In this document: one piece after another, positions 48,713 to 64,000 of the stretch | Layout: each line of letters begins with the position of its first letter | How positions within the stretch are numbered: the stretch's first letter is position 1 | Source: Cruorifilaria tuberocauda | Taxonomy: Eukaryota; Nematoda; Chromadorea; Rhabditida; Onchocercidae | Length of the DNA: 64,000 nucleotides | Reading direction: 5' to 3' | Assembly (NCBI GenBank): GCA_013365365.1 | Contig: JABVXU010000198.1 | Location: 33,171-97,170 of the forward strand | Notes under the pieces: model-generated | Database searches by the model: none | What the model was told of the DNA's origin: nothing | Seen by the model: only the letters and a program-made list of their open reading frames with translations | Position numbers and translations under genes: made by a program

Positions 48713-49542
48713 CTTTACATTGTTTCCTCTATAGGGTTTTATCGCTTTGTTATTATTCGCTGCAACAACCAGAATATTGTTTATAGAAGTTCTCAATGAG
48801 ATTTTGTAAAATAATCGAATGATTCCTACTAAATTATATTTTTAAAATTCTATATGTCCTGAGAATTACAACATTTAAGATTAATTATTTCAATCGCTAA
48901 AAAAGCTCAATTATTTCTTTTTTAAGAATTATGTTCATGTGAGTCATGAAAAATGAGATGAACGAATGCAAATCAAGTTTAGAATATAATTTCTACTATT
49001 TAAAGACAACATTGAAGTTTCGTGAATAAACGAACCCTTCAACTTTGAATCAGATCTAGAGATTATTGTTACTTAATTTTCTCATCCTAATTTCAAAACA
49101 AAAAAAGAAACCAGCTGACCTTCACATACCAATCTTTAAATGACTGGATCAAAAAAAGAAAGGTGCTGTAAATTAAATAGTCTGCAACTAAACATTTTAT
49201 CATTTATATCGAATATATGCTGATAAAAATTGAAAATACATTTTAATTCATCAACTGTTGTTCATTTTCATTGTTGTCTTCTGATAGATAGTAAATTAAA
49301 TGTTTTGACTATTAAAACATGACTATTAAAATAGCAATTAAACTTAAGGATAGCTAACTGCACATAATTAAAAAAACCGACATTTAGTTCAGAGTATAAC
49401 GGTTGCAACAAACAAGTGAAGTAACTTGTTCCTTTGAAAGTCTATTACATGTTACTTTACAAATATAATATTGTTTTTTTTGAACATGTTTTGTACAATA
49501 TGATTAACAATAAATTGTTATTATTTTCACTTATATTTATAA
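48713..49542. other. Intergenic between convergent genes
   Basis: 3' flanks of the Ig-like gene and ger-1. Nothing recognisable. Confidence 0.5.
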
Positions 49543-52307
<2,765 letters not shown>

Positions 52308-53340
52308 TGTGTTTCTTTCTGAATTAGTTTATAAATTATGAAATTCAATTGTTCGAGCGAAAATACCACAGTCATTTGTGATATTCATTCCCTGCTCATG
52401 CTTAATTTTTTAAGAATAAGCACTCAACTGTACAGTAATAAAACCACAAAGTTGAACAACCAAAATCAAGAGCTTTTTAAGTCGTTCCGTGCAATCGATA
52501 GTGTCATATTACATGTCTTCGCTGCAGCTACTTCTCACCCTCCAGCAAAACTAATTTTCATATCTCTCTTAAATTATGTGAGACTAATTTTAACACCACG
52601 TGCCAGTTCAATTTATGTGATCGTGTTAGCATTACCTACTGAGTTAACTCACCTATTTCTGGTTTAATTAATTGGAAATGTAAAGATGTTGGAACCAGCA
52701 TAATGCAATTTTATTTCTAATAACGATACATGTTTTAGATGACAACGATCTATTTTGTAGTTACTTTAACTGTTAAAAATAAAACTCTTCAAGTTTTAAC
52801 TCTTTCTCTTCATCATGAAAATTAATTTACTTTTAATTTTCGAATTAGTTATTCCAATTTGCGAATTCACATTGGAATAAGAATTGATTTTATTAAAGCA
52901 TAAAAATTTACTTTTCTTCATATCTTTAAGTTTTCAAAATATGAATTCTCGTTACTTTTTACAGTAATAAATAATTTATCAAAAAATGTAAATAAAAGCA
53001 TCTTTTTCAATTTCATAATAACGTCGTGATTTGGATCCTATTATCACACGAAAATGAAAGCTGAAAAATATTGAAGTAGAAACAAATGTAAAGTACATGC
53101 GAATAATGAAAATAAATCATTGATGATATTCAAGTACAGTGAACACATTTATGGACATGTTTCTGCAATTATGAAATGATAAAAACGTGTTGGGCGTAAG
53201 TCACCTTTGAAAACTACTAGAAAGGGGAAAAATTATGTTAAGGAATAAACGAGATTACTGAAAAAGTGAGCAAGAACACCACAACAGTAACAAACAAATA
53301 TCGAGAAAAAATGGGAATATTTTTTCTGTATTAATTCTTT
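52308..53340. other. Spacer between ubc-18 and ger-1
   Basis: About 1 kb between two minus-strand genes. A 109-codon plus-strand frame (52338-52667) has no domain or splice context. In an operon this spacer would be transcribed and processed, but it is longer than the usual 100-500 bp. Confidence 0.45.
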
Positions 53341-54609
53341 CTAAAAACCATCGGGCCGTTTCATTGCGTATTTTTTGGTGTAGTCTTCTGCTGTCTTATT
53401 GAATTTTTTCCTATCTTTCGTAAATTCTTCCGCGAGATCTGCTCGTAAAGGATGATCTGGTTCCGGTTCCGTAATCAAGCCCAGCAATGCATTCATCACT
53501 GAAAATCATAACACTTTAAAACAGTAAGAAGTAAACAACAGGAAAGTACTTTAGTTAAGTATTATATTGTTTTTCGCATAATCATCTAAGACACCATAGT
53601 ACAAAACAGTTTATTTTCTGAAATGCTTACTCAATATAACTAGCAACATTACTGGGAGACTGTTTCGAAGATTGCATGAAGCATGCGTGTGCTAAATTTT
53701 ATTGCTTTTTACAGACTTTTAGACACATTGCCATTGAACTGTGCACTATAGATAAAATTTTAATCACTAACAAAATTAGTAAATAATTTCGATCTTACAC
53801 CATCAAAATATCAGATTCAAAATGCTAAGTAATACTTCCCATCAAACTCAAAATGCAAAAAATGACCTTGTTCAGTTTTGGTAGCAGGTTTCCAGTTGTC
53901 AGGTGATATGATCGGAAGACATACTTGGCCCTTTTCGTCAACATTTGGGTGATAAATCTTCGTCAAAAATGTAATTTTCGGCGGTTTAAATGGATATTCT
54001 ACAGGAAAATCTATGGCTACTTTAAATGCTCCTTTATTGTATGGTTCTTTATCCTGCAAATATTACATAAAGAAATTATAACGTTAATGTTTAATAAATT
54101 TGCTCTTGATTTTACTAATTTGCTCCAATAAAAAGCAAAAGAAGATATCTGCAAATGGCATTTCCTTCTCACTAGAACTCAAACTCCAAAGTCAGTAGTA
54201 CTTGCCCAATAATAGACCTACCGGAACAAGAAGACCTGTCCAATGGAGCAAATTACTTTCATCAAATTCAACACAGCAGAATGTCCTTGAATCAGATGAC
54301 TGAATATCCGTTAGTTCCTATAAAAGACACTAATATATTCAAAATAACAACGATTATAAATCAGTAAGGAATACACAACTTGAACACCAAAAAGTTATCA
54401 ATAATATTGATATGACTAAATAATTCTTCCTTTTTTCATGGCGGAATGGAAAGCATTATCTCTTCGAAAAAAGAATTATCGTTATGAAGTTCATATCATT
54501 CTACATTAATGTTTAAATCAATTGCGTTATTATTGAAAAATGGACTAAGAACCGCTTAAGTTGAAAAAAAGCCACAAACTTTTTTTAATCGACGTGAAGA
54601 TGAAGCCAT
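53341..54609 (-). CDS. ubc-18: Ubiquitin-conjugating enzyme E2, UBE2L3 type (ubc-18), about 156 aa
   Basis: Exons in transcript order: 54580-54609, 54222-54317, 53867-54053, 53341-53498. Exon 1 is only 10 codons ([10 protein letters not shown]), recovered because it joins in phase to ELTDI and matches the family start. The catalytic core is [10 protein letters not shown], the HPN tripeptide (residues 77-79) and GQVCLPIIS, with the active-site cysteine at about residue 87 (86 in human UBE2L3). The C-terminal helices are [18 protein letters not shown] and TKKYA. UBE2L3 enzymes pass ubiquitin only to RBR and HECT ligases such as ARI-1 or parkin. Length is 156 against 154 in human. The start lies well upstream of ger-1 on the same strand. 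Confidence 0.95.
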
Positions 54610-56330
54610 TCTCGAGTAAAATTGTGTATAAACCTTAAATACATGAATTGCGAAATGGAGAAATGAATCCAATCATACGTTATTTTTCGAAAATTTCAGA
54701 TTTCTGTAGCACGAAATCATACATAATTACTAATTGAGGTCTAATTTATAATATTTCTACTATGATGGATGGATAGAAAGTTTAAAAATTTCAATAATTC
54801 ATTCAATGCAAACATTTCTTACATATTCTTGTTCCTGAAATATTCTTAGGAAAAATGTTGAAAAAATCGATAATATAGTGATATTACTAGAATAGTAGGC
54901 AGTGATTATAATGCATTTCAAAAATCTAGATTGATGTAACTGCAATAATACAGAATTCTTAAAAAACGACTACACAAATAACGTACGTCATTATTTATTA
55001 CACGAGAAACAATACTTAAAGTAATTTTTCATTAACTTAAAATATTGAAGAATAAAATTCAAATAATACATAACACAGACAGAGGAGAGTTCAACCGCTT
55101 GCTGACCCGGCAACTTACCAAAAATGACCGACCCATTTGACCAAAGCATCGGAGACTCAAGTAACCCGTGACTCATAGATAGATTTCTCCTTTTCACTTC
55201 AACGGCCCTTCCCAACGGGGTCGTATGAAAACTTCCGTGTCGGGGAATGGGGGGAAACTGAAAATTTGGTGTGAAATGGTGTGAAAGTTTGTTGCAAAAC
55301 GGGAATGGCGGAAAAAGACAAATTATAAATCTGACCGGTTTTGGTTTTTCTCTTTTCTTTCGGTAGGTTTGGATGGATGACTGAGGAGAGAAATTTAATT
55401 AGTAGTGCTAAAATAGGGATGAAAATGATTTCAGAAAATACTCAGCGGTTAAATATTAGCTAAGAATGTGTTTCTTTATCTTTGATGCTTGTACATGTGT
55501 TTTTGCATTAATGAAAATGGTTAACATTTAAGTGTTGTGAAAGCTTCGTAAGATAAGAACTGCTTGGCGTAATGCATGTAATGATTTAGATGTAAACCAA
55601 ATTAAGCAAGAAATCGTTTTCTACTTGCAGATGGAACTATCTAGAAGTTAACTTGAGAAGATTCGTTCATGACTCGTACAGTAGTTCATGAAGATTTTCT
55701 TGCATAAAGAATAAATGATTTTTTTCTTTTTCCGAGTGGAAACTCTTGGAATCGATTAGTTTTCAAGTCGGTAGAAATGGATAGGATGGAAATAAATAAT
55801 TAATGTATTAGAATCTAAAGATTAACTGGTATATGAAATACTGTGTGGTTAGGGATTGCGCATATAATTTGCTATTAATAAAATATTAAATAAGAGTAGT
55901 GATTAAAGTTGGAAAAAATAGTAAGGTATGAGAAGATTGCAGAAATATGAGGAATTAGTTAAAATACTACTGAAATAACTTAATCCAGTAGTTGAGTGCC
56001 GTCGTTATGGATATAAACTGGCTCAATTAGAAAAAACCAATTACCTAATTAGAGAGAGGAAGTATTCTATAAATCTCAATTATTTCCAGAAAAATTTTCT
56101 AGACTTTATTACTTTATCATGAATTATTATAAAGCACTTTTTAAATTTAAATACTTTTTGTGAATCATTTAATTTAAATATTCGAATATAAAATACTTTT
56201 CCAATTTAATTATACTTTGAAATATTGAATACTATATTATCTGAATGTAATCTGGTTTCTAAAACGATATGGTAGGTAATACTTTTTCTTTCAGGAAGTA
56301 TATCATACCGTTTTGTGCAACGAAAAATTA
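54610..56330. other. Divergent region between ubc-18 and mcm-6
   Basis: About 1.7 kb that must hold both promoters. It includes a GC-rich island at about 55085-55290 with an exon-like structure (separate entry). The remainder is AT-rich with no gene. Confidence 0.5.
55119..55257 (-). other. Unassigned GC-rich exon-like segment
   Basis: On the minus strand a strong acceptor (AAATTTTCAG) and a strong donor (GTAAGT) bracket 139 bases, open in one frame and far richer in G+C than anything nearby. The encoded peptide (includes GRAVEVKRRNLSMSHG) is not recognised, and its phase does not fit either ubc-18 exon. It could be a 5' untranslated exon of ubc-18, a promoter-associated transcript or foreign/repeat sequence. 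Confidence 0.35.
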
Positions 56331-61249
<4,919 letters not shown>

Positions 61250-61765
61250 CAATTTTATTCTTTCCATCTTTATTGAAAATTTTTTAATTATAAATGAAGT
61301 TACTGTAAGCCTCGAAAACTTAGCTCTGTAGCTGGAAAAATGAAAGAAAGCCTATTATATAATACATATATATATATATATATATATAAGATTATAACAG
61401 ATTCATGAAAATCTTGTAACTTTTTATAGAAATATTCTTTGTAAGGCGTGCCATATCATCTGTGCTGAATTTTTTTGGTCTCAAATGACTGCCATGCAAA
61501 TCGTAAAATCTCTCATTACACTTTTATTTTGAATACTCTGTTATACTTTTTTTGTGCATCCAATGCATTTTGATGAACATTCTTAATTTTCATTTCACTT
61601 ACTTCAAGATGTAACTTAGTTTTAATTCTGTTGGATAATACATTTTACAATTTTTATTTTAGAATGTTGTTGAATGACAGTATTAAAAACAATTTTACTG
61701 CCCCATTAACCAGAAACATTTTCAACAAATTGTAATTATTCTTTTATATTTGAGAAACATATTAA
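61250..61765. other. Convergent 3' flanks of mcm-6 and an unknown gene
   Basis: Contains a (TA)n run (61366-61388). No gene seen. Confidence 0.55.
61366..61388. repeat. (TA)n microsatellite
   Basis: About eleven TA dinucleotides in the 3' flank of mcm-6. Confidence 0.9.
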
Positions 61766-63887
61766 CTATTCGGATTCTTGAAATTCAACATCAACAACAA
61801 CTGCATCTGAGTCCGTGTTTTCCGACACAGAACTGCGACGAGAATCTACAAAGATTGTTTTTACTGAATTCTCTAAAGCATAAATAAGGTTTTTATCCGT
61901 GATACTGAAGTTGAAACATACTTTCACCCTCAGAGTGATATCCGCGTGCCTTAAATTTTCTTCGTTGTTTTTTCCTTGTCACACGAACATTATTTGCTAA
62001 TGATTTCATCAGCTCCTCCAGATTATCCAATTTTGAGGTCTGCACATCGTTATATATACCATAAAGATGATCTGCATATACTAATTATTCTGTTACTATG
62101 AAAATATTCGTAAAAAGACAATATTTACTTTGAATATTTTCACGAAATCAACATATTGCTTACAATTCTATTAAGCTATACTTGTTGAGTTTCTTTTTTA
62201 TAAACTTCTATTTCAACAGAGATTTCAAAATCTAAGCATTAATATAGCATAAGAAGTTATGGAAGGTTTTAAAAGAACCTCTAAAAAGATGCTTGATAAA
62301 TTTTAGAATAAAATTTTGTTCATCATGCGTTGTTTGAACGAATAACTGTTGCAGATCATCGACTTCATAATAGTTCGGTGATGTTTCATCTTTACAGTGA
62401 TCATAGATGTCTTCCAATTTCTCCACAAATAATTGAATTTCATTTGTTTTCACTTTTTGTTTCATTATATCCAGTATATGGAGCTGTATTGTTGATGGTA
62501 ATTCTTTAAAGGAATAATACAATTTAAATGATGAAAATTTGAATAATATGAAGAAAAATGAATTTTATTACATCAATTTTAAGATTTCAGAAATTAAATT
62601 AAAGTTTTATTCAATGTAATTTCATAGTGGAAAAAGGTGAGTATTCAATTTTCTTTTCAATTTAAAGCAAAAAATTGTGAAGGAATTAAAAGATCGATAA
62701 TGACCTTTAAAGTTATCAATTTCTCTTTGATCATTCTTACTAACAGTTAAGTTTTCAAGTAATCCATTATCCACATCAATAAGTAGCTTTCTTGTACTTT
62801 CTGCTCGACTACAGCGAACTTTGGAAGAGCGATTGCCAAACAATCTTACCTTAACAGACTGTAATAATTCTGAACATTCTTCCACCGAATATCCATTTGC
62901 AAGCTAAACTAAATTTGAATTAGTTTCAACATTTCCACTCCTCTCAAGTATCATTTCCAGTTTAAAAATAACTATTTAAGTATTGCGAAATTTCGAAAAA
63001 AAATTTCAATTCAATTTTTAAAAGAGAAATTAGGAAGAAAACAGCTCTTTTTTAGAATTAAACGAGTACTTTTTAATTAGTATTTTTCAAGAAATTGAAA
63101 GATTTAATTAATGAATTTTTGACGAAATACCTTTTCAAAAAATGGTATTAATGATTCAGTGGATTGTTCTCTGATATCTAATAAACAATGAGCATTAGCG
63201 ATTCGAAAATTGATAATTCCCTCATCTCCATCACTATTTAGCAAAATAACGATGTCATTAGTGGAGAACGAATTGATAATATTATCAGTATCAATAGGCA
63301 TTTTTGTGAAGTCGACAATTACTAGTGACGATACCTAGATTATGAAAAATTCAGATAACTTCCGTAACTTTATCTTTTAATTGTTTCCTAATCCCAACAT
63401 ATTCTCATATTATGCGATAATGAATTGGTTTAAGATAATTTAGTATCTTAAATAATTAATCTAATACTTCTTCAAGTTTCATTTTATCATTCCAGAATCT
63501 AAACGAGAAGAAAATGAAAGAACCTGCCTGTATTTTGGAAATAAAATCAATCCTATCATTTGGACAGATATACTCCCATGAAATTGTTGGAGAATCAATT
63601 CCAGCATGAAATATTCCAATTTCAGGCTCTTTCCGATCTTTTGTATATTTCGGTTCATTAAGTGCAATGAGATGTGTCTTACTGATATCGACAGGATGAT
63701 TCACATTTATCAGGAGTTCTGATTCAGATACTAATTTTTCGAATTCATCATTAGTTAAAACCGAAATGGTACTAACGTTGTGCAACATTTGATCCAAAAA
63801 TTGAGCATAAAATATGGGTAATTTACGCGCAGTAGCATTGTTTAGAGAATAGTACAGTTTTCCTGCTTCACCTGAATTTTTCTTCAT
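61766..63887 (-). CDS. Uncharacterised protein, about 415 aa, possibly nuclear
   Basis: Exons in transcript order: 63468-63887, 63131-63334, 62705-62903, 62279-62503, 61922-62039, 61766-61845. All joins keep phase except exon 4 to exon 5, where phase 1 meets phase 0, so a small exon or another splice site is missed there. An acceptor (TTTCTTAG) ends 7 bp before the chosen ATG, fitting trans-splicing, and the frame is open upstream without another ATG. The product starts with a mixed alpha/beta region (LPIFYAQFLDQML, TISWEYICPNDRIDF, SLVIVDFTKMP). A helical, charged middle follows (QLFVEKLEDIYDHC, FILKFIKHLF). It ends with a basic stretch (TRKKQRRKFKARG) that could be a nuclear localisation signal and an acidic Ser/Asp tail. 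I do not recognise the family. Confidence 0.65.
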
Positions 63888-64000
63888 TTTAAGTCTAAGA
63901 AAAGTTTTCAATGATGAATAAGTTATGAAAAAAAATAAATCAGTGAGATATTCCTATTCATACTAAATTTAAATTTCATTAATATAACTGTATATTAGTC

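Noticed and set aside
52338..52667. 109-codon plus-strand open frame next to the ger-1 start
   Set aside because: No recognisable domain, and it lies in the expected promoter/spacer of minus-strand genes; likely chance.

Overview
The window looks like about 64 kb of a parasitic nematode genome, most likely a filarial/spirurid (clade III) worm. It is very AT-rich, its genes are cut into many short exons by small introns, and many start codons sit just behind a strong splice acceptor, as expected for spliced-leader trans-splicing. It encodes a nematode-restricted ground-like domain protein, and its recognisable genes are closest in kind to Caenorhabditis swp-1, div-1, epg-9, snap-29, ger-1, ubc-18 and mcm-6. 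I rebuilt exon structures by eye from reading frame, splice signals and knowledge of the families. Nearly all junctions of the named genes keep phase; two do not close cleanly and are flagged.

Layout. 1-8.8 kb is gene-poor: a five-exon unknown protein (4250-5635), satellite-like repeats and a decayed Helitron Rep fragment (5895-6600, minus). 8.8-13.3 kb holds a 17-exon, about 742-residue protein I cannot name. 14.2-21.2 kb is the SWAP-family splicing regulator swp-1. It converges on div-1 (21.6-26.2 kb, minus), the B subunit of DNA polymerase alpha-primase. epg-9/ATG101 (27.6-29.4 kb, minus) follows, then a plus-strand coiled-coil gene with a possible tail anchor (30.5-32.1 kb). Two 190-bp inverted repeat copies bracket epg-9, one of them inside an intron of the coiled-coil gene. 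34.6-35.9 kb is a secreted ground-like protein and 37.2-39.2 kb is SNAP-29.

40.1-43.9 kb carries a head-to-head pair of mitochondrial SSB-like genes with identical intron phases. 44-48 kb is mostly empty. A small possible Ig-like protein lies at 48.2 kb. GDP-L-fucose synthase (ger-1, 49.5-52.3 kb) and the E2 enzyme ubc-18 (53.3-54.6 kb) lie in tandem on the minus strand. mcm-6 (56.3-61.2 kb, plus) converges on an unknown minus-strand gene that runs close to the right edge.

Functionally the window is mostly housekeeping: DNA replication (pol alpha B subunit, MCM6, two organellar SSB-like proteins), splicing control, autophagy initiation and autophagosome fusion (ATG101, SNAP-29), nucleotide-sugar synthesis and ubiquitination. 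I see no CRISPR array, rRNA or intact mobile element. The most notable items are the divergent SSB-like pair, the inverted repeat pair, the Helitron remnant, a tRNA/SINE-like insert in a ger-1 intron, and the unusual ATG101.
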